Below, piece after piece: positions 25,801-39,048 of a stretch of 64,000 bases of DNA. The translations under genes and the position numbers were made by a program. Location of the stretch: positions 18,600,001 to 18,664,000 of the forward strand of contig CM075103.1 in assembly GCA_037576195.1 (NCBI GenBank). Reading direction: 5' to 3'. The notes under the pieces were generated by a model. It saw nothing but the letters and a program-made list of their open reading frames with translations, did not search any database and was not told the DNA's origin. The stretch's first letter is position 1, and every line of letters begins with the position of its first letter. Origin of the DNA: Phytoseiulus persimilis. Lineage: Eukaryota; Arthropoda; Arachnida; Mesostigmata; Phytoseiidae.

Positions 25801-28800
25801 GACCAGCGGAGTTCGTTTATGAGCCAGCGTTTCGCCAGAAGATAATCCGAGGAATTGAGTCGTTAATCACTGGCGTCATGATGATTTCCATGAGCGTGCT
25901 CACGGTAATCGAACGAAAGTCGAACGGACGTCGACCACGGATGTTTTCTTTTTTCATTCTTTCGGGCGTGGTTGGTTTGTTGAGCCGAGTACATACTTCA
26001 TCCGATCGAGCCAGTCGTTGGGGATTCGGTTTACGATCAGCGCTTGAAAGTGGCTGTAGTAGTGAAAATATTCTCTTTCCTCGTTTTCCTATCATGGCTG
26101 CTACTATCCGACAATGCGGTTGACGTCAACCCTTTGTGCCCTCCTTTGATTTCGGCTCGTTACAGCTTTCTCCTCTTCCTTCATTGTGCCCTCTCTTCCC
26201 ATACTCGAAAGAAGCAGCGGAATCCTAGCGCCGGGAGACGAAAAGGAGGATTGCTGCCAAGAATCGACGACAACATCTGAATCGAATTTCTTGGAAAGAA
26301 GCAAAGTCGACAAGGGGGCGAGCGATACCTTCCGGATTGCACCAGCCAAGCCCTTCTACTCCAGACACGAGTAACGTGACATTGTTGGCTTTGAGAGATT
26401 CAGCTTCATTCCCTCTCCGAACCCTATTGACTCTTCTCACAATCAGTTCTGCTAGACAATGACCCCGAATTCTCAGAGCTGTCTTCTCCGCCGTCGGGAG
26501 AGCCGATGTGATATCGGATGGATTTGTTACCCTGTCGAGATCTAACCGGATGTCGCGCATTCCGGGGCGAAAACGTTCCGGAGGATCCGCGGTTTCCAGC
26601 CTCCGCATCTTCAACGGAGACTGTCGTTGAGGCTCTTCAAGGTCCGAATGATGTTCGAGGTAGTTCTCAGATTGTCCATGAATCGGGTCGGAAGTTTGCC
26701 GATCTCTCTCGCTTGCCCAGGAAGCTCTCCTAATGGACATGTCTGGACTATCAATCCGATTCCATCAGAATTTCGGAGTCAAGCCAAACGAGAATAAGCT
26801 GACCGGAGAAGCTGGGACGTTACCGTTTGAATTAAGACCGAAATCTGGTAGGAGATGGGGACAAACAATAGAGGGTTTCGCCTCGTCTCCTCCAAGGCGG
26901 GGAAGCCAACTCTCTACTGCGAGAATGTCGGGACTATCCCAGAGCGTGATCGCCAGGGGACAATCAACGAAACTGATTTCGTTTTAATCGTCGACAATCA
27001 CGCGGTCAGTCTGATATGACTCCCACCATATCAAACCACAAAAAAGTCTCACGAATCTGGGAACACGAGAAATGAGGGAACGTGGGGAAAAATCTTCTCC
27101 CATTTGGAGAATGCCCACCTTACGCTCAATGAGCTCAGCGAACTCGATCAATCACGAACACCTCGAGTCCTTCGGCCGAATGCTGGGACCGAAAGGCCAC
27201 AGGTATGGCTGATACCCACGGATTCGCGTTCCTGAGATACTTTTTTCAAGGAGCCAGAAATTCGGGGCACAGCTCGTTCGTTCCTTGATCACACTTACGC
27301 CCAAAGTGATTTATGGTGGCGATGATGATGGTCGAGGTCCGAACACGGTTTCCAGAACTTGCGGTGTTCGGTCCGTCAGTGCGGTCTTTTGTTCGCTACT
27401 ATTAACGCGTTTGTTCGAGTCAGTGCGCCCGATGGAGAAAAGTCCGGAAAATATAAGCGGTGGGGGCCAGGGTTTCTTGAGCTGGATGCGTGACGGAATT
27501 ACGAATCGACTTCGTCTTTCTGATGTTCGCTTGTAACTATCAGCCAACACTCGAACGAATAAGACGATGAAATTTAACCGAAGCGGCGAGCTCGCGGAAG
27601 AGAATCAACAACTATGATGAGGGTGGAGTTGTTCCTACATCCCGGTCCGTGCCGGTCAAGTGAACGCAGCGCACCTCTCCCTGACGTTGACCGGCTGAGA
27701 ACGTCCGGCGGAAACCGAACGGGTGACGTTCTGGTTTCCGAGCTGCGGATCATCAATCAGCGTCTTATACCATCGCATTCCATCAAGCCGTCGAACAATG
27801 CATCAGATGACCCAATCATCAATCATCTTCAGCCGTGAAGCTCCTGCCTTCTGAATGTTCTGACGCGCTTGCCTGGTATCTTGATCACGGAGCATCGACT
27901 CAAGGCCGTCCGAGCAGAGGTCGAGGATTCTCGCGCCGGCATCGCGGGGTTGTCGCCCGCTCATCTGCACATATCGAATCGTCTTTTCGTCGACAGCAGA
28001 CGGCGACGGACACATTACGATCGGGCCGCGAGGATCGTAGTCACAGCATGAAAACAATCCAGCCCAGATCGACGAATTACAGAGAAATAAGTCAGGAATC
28101 GTTGCATAATGGAACACCCGTCACAGATTGCCGATGAAGACGCCTCGTCCGAATACCAGAAATGCGTTCGTCGGCGTCGAAGCAGAGTCCTGTCGGAGAA
28201 TTTCATGAAACCACCTTTGAATTTCCCAGTAGGAACAACTGAGCATTCTGGCTAACACGATCGAAACGCGATCGAGCCGTGTGCTGTAGATGGTTACAGC
28301 CTCTGAGCCCACCAGCCCGAAAGTTGAAACCACCAAACCCGAAACGTTCCGAACCGAGACCTGGCGAGAAGTTCTCGAGGTTCCAGGCACCCGCCCCGCA
28401 CCTCCCCTTTGAGTAGAGCTCGAATTGCTCCGTTCAACAACATAATACTCAGTGTAAACTGAAGTTGCCAGAACTTTCGAAGTTATTTTGAGAATTTGCG
28501 GATAGATAGCATCCCGAAGATGCTGCCAAGTGGCACGCGAGCGTCTCACCGGGAATGCGAACCGCGACTTCATTCGGTGTCTGCGTTTGGGTTTCAACGA
28601 ACTCGAGCCCTTCGCCACGGTTCGGCTCGGACGGGAAACATCTCCGAGAGAAACGCACGATAGGGAAGAAAACGGCCGAGGTAACCAAAATGAGGGGTCC
28701 TGATCAGAAGGAGCGGAGGAAGTTCAGGAAGTGTTCTGCGGGAGGCAGAAGCGGAGTTCCTCGTCGCAATCTTAATGTATGTTCGTGAGGGAGAACGATT

Positions 28801-31800
28801 CCGTCCGACAGCCGAGGCCTGTCCGAGATAGAAGTGTTATCGCTCGTGGCAACGGCAAAAGTGAGATTCCGCTAAATGAGTGAGACCTGACGACCTCTCC
28901 GTCCATCGCGTCACAAATGGGGAGATTCGAAATATGCCAAACTCTGGACGGACCTCGGAAGTGCTGCAGACCTTCAACAAAGCATGAACTCGTTATCGCG
29001 ATCGCCGGAATTTTCCAACCCAGACCCAATCCATTCGTATCCTCTATTTCACCCTCCCGCCGATCTCTCCCGGCGTTTCCACGTCGATTCCACTGGTTAT
29101 AGCTTCAGAGGTTCTTCGCTCGTTCCGACTTTCCGGAAACTAAGCTTAAGCTCGTCCGTGCTGCCGGCGCGGAGCGAGCTCTTTTGGTGACACGTTCGAG
29201 CACGAGAGATTTTCATTTTCCCTCGTGGTCCCGTTCGCCCTAAAGCCGTCGGAGAATTTGCGCCGACGTTATTTGCTGCTGTCAAAACCTGGAACGAGTG
29301 CAGCAAATTGAACAAGTCGACTGTTCAAGAGAAACATTGAAATCTCTCCACCGAGTGGAGTTTTTTCCAGGCAGTCTATTTCTGTCGTCACAGGACGTCA
29401 ACTCGCCAAGAACAGACCACCTGCAGAAACAAAATCAAGGCGCGCACGCTCAGCTCCAAATTTCGAAACAATATGAAGCCTGCGATCAAGGGAGCAAGAT
29501 GGGGCTCCCCGAAAACGGAGCTGAGCTCAACAGGGCTCCACTTGAGTCAAAGTGATCGGAACCAGACGTTTCGGGTCGATTATCCGGATGGGACAGTTAC
29601 GCTCATTCCATTGTTTTCGTGGTTAGAACCGAGTTGAGTTTGCGAGGTTCGCCGGGCCACGTGCTCTGGATGAGTCCAATTTTTCGGAGTCGACCATAAA
29701 CACAAACGTCAAAAAACACGGGGCAGGACTCAGCGCCATCGAGCGTTCCCTGGGGACGGACCTATTTGTCACAGAGATACGTGAACGCATAATTAGATTA
29801 CACCTGGAACAGCCGTAGGCCTTAACCAGGACGCTCGGCTGAATACAGATCCGACGGATCTCCTACAAATTCGGAACGTGACCTGAGCAAACATAGCCCG
29901 ACTGAGCTCTTTGGTCCACAGGAGAGTCAATAAGATGCCGCTAAAAGTTACGTCGTACGATCCTCTTCCCAACATTCGTATCGATCAGAGTGTTCTCTGT
30001 GCCACTAATAAACAACGAACATGTGAGACCTGCACCCAGCTCCCCCCACCCCCCATCGTTCTTCGAGGCAGCACCTTTCACTTCGAGGCTATTGGACCCG
30101 CATCCGTGGACCCATGGTCCATCGCGTCGGTGGAACGATTGGCGAAAAGTTGGGGAGCCATCCTTGGGAGGAGTTCGCGACTAACGTATCCTGACAACCA
30201 ACGATGCTTCCCTTCAGCCGACTGAGTCACCTAACAGCTTCTCTATTACCAAGAGGAGGAAAGCGAACGGGAAGGAGCGTTTGGATGAATACAGTGTCGC
30301 CCCAGGAGTCGTGGCTCGGGGCGCCGGTCATTCGATAAAAGGGAGCGTCGATGAGAACGATGCTCAACGAGCAGGTGGTGGAGCAGCTGCCTGGAGAGAA
30401 ACTGTGGCAGTTTTTCCACCTGCTCCCGAGTGCTCCGCAAATAACGAAAAGAGAGCATTCGATGACTTGAACACCCTCCCGTGAGACTACGTTTCTCGCT
30501 GATTACATTCGGAGGCTGAATTCTAACGTCCTGTCGGATAGCTTTCTAAATGAGCTCGAATTATATTCGGCAGAATTCTCACGACCAAACTGCGGACAGA
30601 CACGATTTGAGAAGGAATTCCACTCCGTACGACCCCCCGATATTATGAAACGAACTCTCCGAGAGCTCAAAACCCAAGCGATCAGAATGACATGAAGCGC
30701 ATGCGCGAGTCGTATGATTCCTCTCATATCACGACCTTGGATGTCATGAATTTTCGCAACGGTGGACAGGATGAAGCTGGCCGCTCATCTCGTGACAATC
30801 GACTTCCTCGTTTGAACGTCGAACGCATGGAGACACGCGACTATTTCGGTTTTCAACCAAAATGGAAGTGACTGGGATCGAAGTCCGACGAACGGCTCCG
30901 CGGCGAACACGATTCCAACAGTGATTGAACGAACGCCGCGCATAAATCACACCTCGGGAAGCGAAATAGCTAGACTAAACGGGTCGACAAGGAAGACGCT
31001 CTGTCATCTGAACAGATATTTTCGGATTGCTTCGTATGGTTTCATATTTCTGAGTACACGAGGCAATGCTCCGCAACGTCGGTCGAGACCTGCATTCACG
31101 GCGAAAAGTTTGTACTGTGGAGACAGAGAACTCCCGGGAGCAGAAACAAACGCACTTTTGTCAGTTGCTGCCGTATCGGTCGCTCGATCGCGTGAGTTCG
31201 TATCAGATCGCCGCTCACCGTGGTCTTCTAGGTACATTCACCGAAAGTGCGGGCGGGCGGTTAGTAAATCGAATGAGATAAGGCCCGGAGATAATAGATT
31301 CCTCGTGCGAGAGCTCTTCCCTCTATTTCCTCCCGGTCGATGTCATTCCGTTCCTGAAGCGTCCCTCTTTTGCCTCCCTTGATCCCGATAAGTCGGATCT
31401 ACAGCCAGTGCACTACAAGCGTATCATGACCAGCACTGTGGATTGTTCGTCGTGGATCGTGGTCCGGCTCGCTGCCGGCTGGACGCGACGAACGACCCTG
31501 TACATCGGGTGAAGCGAAGAGCCCGGAGCATATCGCAACCATGATAACAAAAAAACACGATCATTGGGCGCCTGCTCTACAAGCAATGACATAACGCGAT
31601 TCAACAGCCAATTCCAAGCTGTGGAAGTGAATACGGCTATCGCTGACAACGTTTCACCAACGGATCACTAAGCGTCTGAAAAGATTCATTCACACCATTC
31701 GCCCGGATCGCCCGTCGTCAGACTTCCTTCTTCATCGTCATTTTGAAGAGTTTCAGCATTCGATCTGAAGTCACTGCAACTCGAGGAGCTTTTGAAGCCA

Positions 31801-34800
31801 AGTTCCATCGGAGTCGTCTTTACCCCGAGTGGTGCACGGGGGAATGTTCGGAATACCGTCGACAGCCGTGCTGCTTCTGCAGAGAATTAACGCTGTTTCG
31901 TCACAGCGAGTTCCGTCCACCTCAGATTCCTCCCCCTAATTAGCTCGATACGAATCCAGGGCGAGCTCCGATTGGAGCTCGCGGGGCACGTCCCGGAGGC
32001 ATGCCCACGTCGACAATCGTTTTACTGGAACACGTAAACTCGGAAAACATCAGATACCTCGAGATCCGGACTCGACGCATCATCTGTAATCCAGCGTTCA
32101 CGGCAGGTAAGGCCTGCGCGCCGCGTGATACCTCATGGGAGGATCCCGCGATGACTGACAGGCCATCTGTAGTCCTACATCATGAAGAACGCCACGATCA
32201 TAGGATTAGGTATGTTTGCCTCGACGCGGAGATGACGCATGCGCGCCAACGGGCGATCCGAGGCTCGGAGTGTCTCGAGCACATGCATCTCACCGGGATG
32301 TCCGCGAGCACGGGACCCATTGTTCTGGGGAATATCTCGAACTGATCAGAGACACTTTCATTGAAAAAAAAATGGAATGGATCTCATTGGGAACCCCACA
32401 AACGGCGAGTATCAAATGCACCTCTCCTGGACTTGAAGGTTGCCGGTTTGAATTGCTGCCGACCCTTAGAAATCAGTTTTCGATTGTTCACACTGTGAGG
32501 AATATGGACGTCGTGTCCCGCAGTCGGAGTCGCGCCGAGGAATTGGAACGCGACCCGGAATGATTAAGAAATGAGCCAAATGTCGAAAATATCGAGGTTG
32601 ATGAGAAGCTGAGCAGACTCTGTCGCGCCCCGGATCTGGCAGTCGCGTTCGGTAACTGGACACAGGGGAGCGAAGTCCATTCCACCATCGTACAGAACAA
32701 GGGCCCAGAGACCCGACCGAAACGACGATCTGCGAGGTAGAACAGGGAACTAGAGAGGACGGGATTATTGGAGGATTTATTAGAGAGTCTGTCCTTGGAT
32801 CAGAGGAATGAATTAGCGACGGCTAAAGAGGTTTCGCTGTGGTCAGTCAGCGGACCAATCAGTCAGCCACGGAGTTAATTAATCTCCTTGGAGAAGGATC
32901 GACGTCCGGAAGGAGAATAAATTAATGGATTCTTATGCGAACGTGAAGGAGAATCTCAGCTGCTCGCGGAGAACTTCCGTAGAATCAGCGACCGCGACGA
33001 AGACCGCTGATAATACTCTCAGTCGTTGGAGGCGTCTATCTCCTTCGGATGCAAGAGTGGCATTCTTATCTTGAGTGCGGCCTCTTCGCAGAGGCGAACA
33101 CCGGGACGATGCGCTCCACGAGGACGAGGGGAACAACAGCGACGAATCTGCGACAATCTGGCTCAGGACACAAAGCTCGTTCGGCGGGTCTCGGTACCCC
33201 AACGAACGAAGGAAGGCGATTCTCAGCTGCGTCACGTATTTGCTGTCCTAACAAGCCATTTAGCTCGCTGGCCAGTCAGCACACTTGCGACCGCGCGGCA
33301 AAATACTGAAGCGTCTCTCCTCTCCCCTCACCACCCGAAGCCACCCACGTCGTAAACCCCGACCACAAACGTCCCATGAGACAGGAGCTGATTCTGTGCG
33401 ACATATGGCCACGCAATACTTCCCCCGAGGAGGGATGACTGGGAGGCACGCTCGTTGAAAAAAGGATAAAACCGAGTCCCGTTCCTGGAGGACTCTGAGG
33501 TTTCCGTGGAGGTCCCCGAAGAGGGAACTCCCGTTCGAAATTACTCTTAAACTGTCACTGTCCGCCAGTTACCACGGTCTCTATGGAGAGAGGAAAGAGC
33601 GGTTAGCGCAGTCTTCCTCTAGCCATATCCGTCATGAACCACCGCCGGTATCTCAAATCAGGCTATGATCCCCTCGGCAACCGGAAGTTCCAATAAAAAC
33701 ACGTTATTGAGGATATAGCGGGTATACAACCTCCATAACTCATATGTAGGTCGTTCGACCCATCGTTGGGGAACACTGGGTTAGGTAGAGGAGATCAAAA
33801 GCAGAGCACGTGGCTTGATAAGTGACACACAGCGAAACGCCGCTTCAGCGAGGGTTTCTTATTCAGAGCCACCAGGTCTCCGAAAACATCACATAATGTG
33901 GGTGCAATTATATTGAATGGTCTCATCACCCAAACCGAGATGTCTGAATTACGAAAGAAGCCTAGGAAACCGAAATCCCATTCCATTCTCTGCTGACTCC
34001 CCCTGCATACGCCTCTCCATATTGTGGGTCCGACACTCCTAATGCTCCAACTCCGATGTAATCGAGATCGAAAACACGTTGTTAGTGCCATGGACACATT
34101 ACGAAGCAACCCGTCGGTGATCACGGAACCGTTCGAGAGAGCGAAACCAGTGCGAAGCAGTACGACTGATGACGGAAATCCGTATCAATGAAAACGACGA
34201 ACGCAGTCAGGTCTTCATTTTCCCCTTGACTCTCGAGGGTCTCTCTCGACGCCCAAGAATTCTGATACCCGAACGATGAACCAGCGGTGCTCTGCAGAGA
34301 TGTATTCAGCTTTACTGCCCTGGAACGAAGCGCCGCTGTCCTCTATCAACATTTACGGGTTCGTCCCACATGACCACGGTAGGAGGAAGGAGAAATGGAG
34401 AACACAAGCCCTGGGTTTAACACCTGACTCGAAGCAGACGCGTTGGATTCGACAAAGAGGCCTTTCATGCAAGGCGACGACTCGTTTCCGCGCTGATCGT
34501 AACCGTTGAGAATTTTCAGACGTCCACCTCCCATTATTATCCAATTTGCATAGTGAAACGAACCACTGCCACGGGCACAGCAACCCCGACTAGGACCCGG
34601 GCTGAAACTGCGCTGGAAAGCGAGATTTGTTCCGCGGCGCGCTATCGAGCCCATATTTGACTCTCGGATGCCGTCAGCGACCCCGTGCCCCGTCAGCTGA
34701 AACTCTGTATCGGGCGCTCCGGTGCCTCCATAAGGAATGTTGTTTTCCCACGGAGCGGAGTAGCCCCCGTTGGAGATTTGACCCTCTATGCCAGATCTCT

Positions 34801-37800
34801 GTATTTTCTCGCAGTTCTCTGTTCCCACGTAGTCCACCGGTTCAAACCCAGCCGCATCCCAAATCGCGTCCCATTGGTACTCTTCGAGTCCCCCCGGCAA
34901 CCCTCCTCAAAACTCTATGATATGCTCCGCTAAGCACGGTCGTGCGTCGCAAACCAACCGCTCCATTAGACCATGGCTTCGAGACCATCACCAGCGCTAT
35001 TGTCAACGAAATTCAACATGGTCATATTTGAGTTACATTCGCCCATAGTTCCAATCAGAATGCCTGGCTGACATATTTCAACTCGGGTCCAACTGACGAT
35101 GAATATCGTTCGATTCGGTTTTGCCCAGCCAGGCTGACGCTCAAAAAGCAGGGTATGATGAGTCGAGCTGATTATTAGCAATTTGAACCCTTCGAGTCTT
35201 CTGTAGAGAAATCCAGAACGCTTTAGCAGTTCGATCCCGAAGCTGCCCGAGTGATATAGATTTATGGAGCCATTGTTTCGAATGATATTTCTGTAATTTT
35301 CTCGGTTTCCATTTTCTATTCCACACTGCCGGCAAGGTCAACGCGGTTTTCCGAGAACGGAATGCGGAGTATTCCGATAGAAATCCGCCTCGGAATAATT
35401 TCAGCAGCGGGTAACTTTTTCCCATTTTTCTCTAGAAGAAACCCCCATCATTCACCGCGTTTTGCAGTCACGCTGCGCATCGAAGATGGATCCGATTTTA
35501 TGAGCCCTTCCTGTCTGGTATAGAAAACCTGTTTGGTCGGATAAGCATCTTCACATCGTAGTATGCATGGGTCCTCGCTGCGTTGAAGGCTCCTCAACAC
35601 AGCGGAAAGTTTCAGATTCACGTCTTGAGGGTCCCCGAAATGAGAACTGTTTCGAGAGCCCAGTTTGCGATGCAGCAGTAGCAAGAAGTGACGTACGGCC
35701 CGCACATCAAGTAGGTAGTGAGGGTGGTGTTGTTCATGTCTGAATATGCCTCTGAAGACGTTGAGAGCCTCGCAAACATTTTTTGAAGCGTACTCGACGT
35801 GCACTTTCGAGCATATTTCATAGGAGAGAGTTTCAGCGTGTTAGACTCATGGAAAAGCAGGCCCCATGTAACCCCGACATATTTATGGTGCACTGCAGTG
35901 AGAGTCCACCGCACCGAAGAGGAATAATACCTATTCTCGCATCGGGATATAGTGAAGAGGAATGTTTCAGAACACGAATCTTCCGCAGCCACGTGTCACG
36001 CCTCGGCCCCTGGATATTTCCTATATACATCGCGCGATCCTTCGCGTTCCGTCTCCCCTCCGATTCGCGAGCAATCGAGGAGTTAGCTTGAAACCTCACT
36101 ACCACTCTTCACAACTTTTAGGGCGAGTCGACGCAAAAGAGAGCCACTCGTTAGCCGGAGCTCATTCCGGAGCGGATGTGCAGCAGAGCTCATACTCGTC
36201 AAGGCCACTCGAATGCGAGTACACGCACGTTCAGTCGGTCGCCCTCATGTTCGAACGTGCCGAGTTCGACCGCGTACGCCGCGCTTCCGCCTCCCGCATG
36301 TTCTGGTCGGGAGGGCGGATTCGCATCGGGGTCTAGCTGTCAGGACAAGCACAGTGAGATGCCATTGGTAAAAAATTCTGAGATGAAAGATTGGGAGAGA
36401 GAATTTGAGAGTTCCGCAAGTTTGATGAGAGGGAAAGAGATTTCGAATTCTCGTTGGATGGTTAGAACATGATTCTTCCACCGCAACACAGTTCAAACTC
36501 TTCCCGATACCCTTTGAAATTGGAACCAACGTTCCAACGTCGAATGCGCTCCCAGCGCGTGTCCTTCCACTGCGGAACTCGAAGAACCTCGATGGATGCA
36601 GTTATTTTCTCGCTTAGCTTTCCGAGAATGAAGGATTCCCATGGGCGTCAGAGTCCAGAGAGACTTGGAAGAGCGCGCAGCAAGGACGAAATCAGAAGTG
36701 AGATTCTCTCTCTTGCTCACATGGCTTCTGCAAGAGCAGCGGGAAAACTGAGGAGTCGGCACAACATCTTCCGCCTCTTCGAGAGAATTCGGGGCGCCAA
36801 GACTATCTGCATGATTTGATTCACGGAGAACGCAGCTCAGAAAGTACCTCGGAACGTGCGACTACGGGACACGCTCAGGTCGCCGATAGGAGCTCTTGTC
36901 AGATATGAACGAGGGTTCGCTCGTTTCCGACAGAATTCGCGCTCATTTTTCATTACCGCCGATCGAGCCCGAGCATCATTCCCACATGACTTTTTTCTAG
37001 CGTGCGAAAAAAGAGCCGAACCGACTATCGCCTGGCATGACCCTTGCTCCCGATTTGACAGCACCTTTGGCGCGCATTATCATACGTAATACGCTTCCGG
37101 AGAGAAGGAGGGGACAAAGCATGTCAGGAATGCGCTTCTCGGAATAGTGCCGCGCAAGCAATTTGAATCTCCCTCGCGGAGCACCCGATCCAATACACAA
37201 GCAGCCATCCGATGGGGATTGTTTACACTAGCGTCCTCGAGGACATCAACGGTGACAACAATCACGAACCGCTCGTTCGACAGATAATGGGAGCAACTGT
37301 TTGATGTTAACTTCGCGTCACTTTTGCTTGATGACTGCGATCAATGAGGACAAGTGTAATAATGACGACGTCAAAGCGGAATGAGGACCCTGACGACATG
37401 ACGTTGATCGTCATACCCCGCAGGCGCGTATAAATGAACAGCATTACACACGGATGTAACAGAAACCTCGGTTTGCGATCCAGGCGGTGCCTAATGCGAA
37501 AGCGAGTCAGGCGAGCGTGAAGCATTTCGCGTTGGAACAGCTCATACGACAATGACGGTCGTTCCCGACCATGGTTCGCATAGAGTCCAACTCCTGGTCG
37601 TGTATGAAGTGCTTCGGGAAACCATGCCGAAGGGATGGGCTGAGAAATAGACCGCTGAACGAGGAATTACAGAGAATGATCGAGAGAGACGCGACATTTC
37701 TGTGCTCGATCCCGTGGATCGCCGTGATGATCTCATAGACTTGACCACAAGGACCTTGTACTACGGTGACCCTGCCGCCCGTTCTTCTATTCTTCTGGAC

Positions 37801-38981
37801 CACAACGGAAGAAAGCGTACGGACTCTTCAGAAATGGGGACAACTTCCAGGAAGGTGTGAGCTCGGAGCCCAAGATCCTAATGGGCTGCATTAAACAGAG
37901 CTTTAAGTGGATTGAGAGGTAACCTGCGGGCCTTCCCTCTCGAAAAGAAAAATGACCCGAGAACTTGCCTGTTACTCCCGAGTTGATCGAGGTCGACCGA
38001 ACATAGGTTGGCCGTAAAGAAAACTTCGAACGGAATGAACGAAATATGTAAACTTGGCCGTTAACGGTCTTGCGCAAGTGGGAGCGATGGAGGGAATCCC
38101 GGCTATGGGTTTCTAAAACGTATGCGCATACATAAGAGACCAGAGGGCTTTAAGTAGGGGGGACTGCTTATCGCATATCAGCAGGGTTTTCTAACGGCAG
38201 AACGTATTGCCCGGCTCAAATAGACTTCTTTTCGGGAACAATGATTGTCGAAAGAGTTACCGCGCAACGGGTACCCAACAAATCGGCTAGGTGATCGAAT
38301 CCGGGGACAGCAAAGTTGGTCTCCGTGGCGCTGCGTTCAGAGAAGCCGTCGACCGAAACCACAACGAGACTCACCTCTGAGAGGAATTTCAGCGTTTGGA
38401 GACTTAGGCACCCGTGAAAGATACGACGGCGAAGCGGACACCGGAGTTGCTTCCGTAACGTGAAATAACACGAAGCCGCCTGAGACAAAATCCATGTTTC
38501 CGATGAGGAAGCCGGCATTCCGAAAACCGTTCCATGGCACCAACGACTGCCAGAAAAACGATACGATTTCTCAAATAATTCAATTTGTCAAATACATCGC
38601 GAGTCGTTTCGAATCGAGGTCCAAGATGGAGTCAGTCATGATCCCCACCGAGAAGCGAACCGGCTGCGCGGAATGACGCAATAACGTTCCGCTGTGTGAG
38701 TCGCCGTCGGTGTTCCACCACACACGTCAATCCCCTGGCCCCGGAACGGGACTTCAGCACAATCGATTCGTTCGAATTCTTGATTTTTCCATCGATTTTC
38801 CTTCTTGACCGGTTGCTACAATTTTATTCAGTCGCATCACAGCTCCGTGCTTCAACAAATTGATCAATCCAAACGGGAATCAATTTTTCACTGCATCGGT
38901 TGTCAGGGAAAGCCAAATATCGGGTCGAAGCGTTTTTCTGGGATGGAGTGCTGCTCTGAGAACACATGTCCTTTCGCTCAC
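19862..38981 (-). other. very large intron (inferred) or intergenic gap
   Basis: About 19 kb with no convincing gene on either strand. Phase agreement lets the exon ending at 38982 join directly to 19861, which would make this one intron. Possible additional - strand exons with good splice signals exist at 38375-38546 (phase 0 to 1), 28550-28641 and ending at 22820, but they do not all chain in one frame. The stretch at about 20935-21260 is GC-rich with A-rich runs and repeated GACCGACC/GGTCGG words, and could be an internal promoter. No transposon or RNA gene is recognised. Confidence 0.35.
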
Positions 38982-39048
38982 CTTATTCGCGAGTTGAGGC
39001 GATTCCTGGAAAACCACGGCGCGCGTCTCGACGGCCTCGGTACTTTCC
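38982..39048 (-). CDS. probable exon 2 of the transmembrane adaptor gene
   Basis: A 67-base segment lies between an excellent acceptor (GATTTTCGTTGCAG) and a GTGAGC donor. In the only frame open throughout, it encodes an acidic stretch with ESTEAVETRAVVFQES. Its first base completes the split Lys codon left by the exon at 42066, and it ends on a codon boundary, as required by the exon starting at 19861. It would be juxtamembrane cytoplasmic sequence. Short length keeps confidence moderate. Confidence 0.5.

Noticed and set aside
34346-34900. 185-codon - strand open frame
   Set aside because: About one frame of this length is expected by chance in a window of this size and composition. It has no domain, the + strand is also partly open, and no splice sites chain to it.
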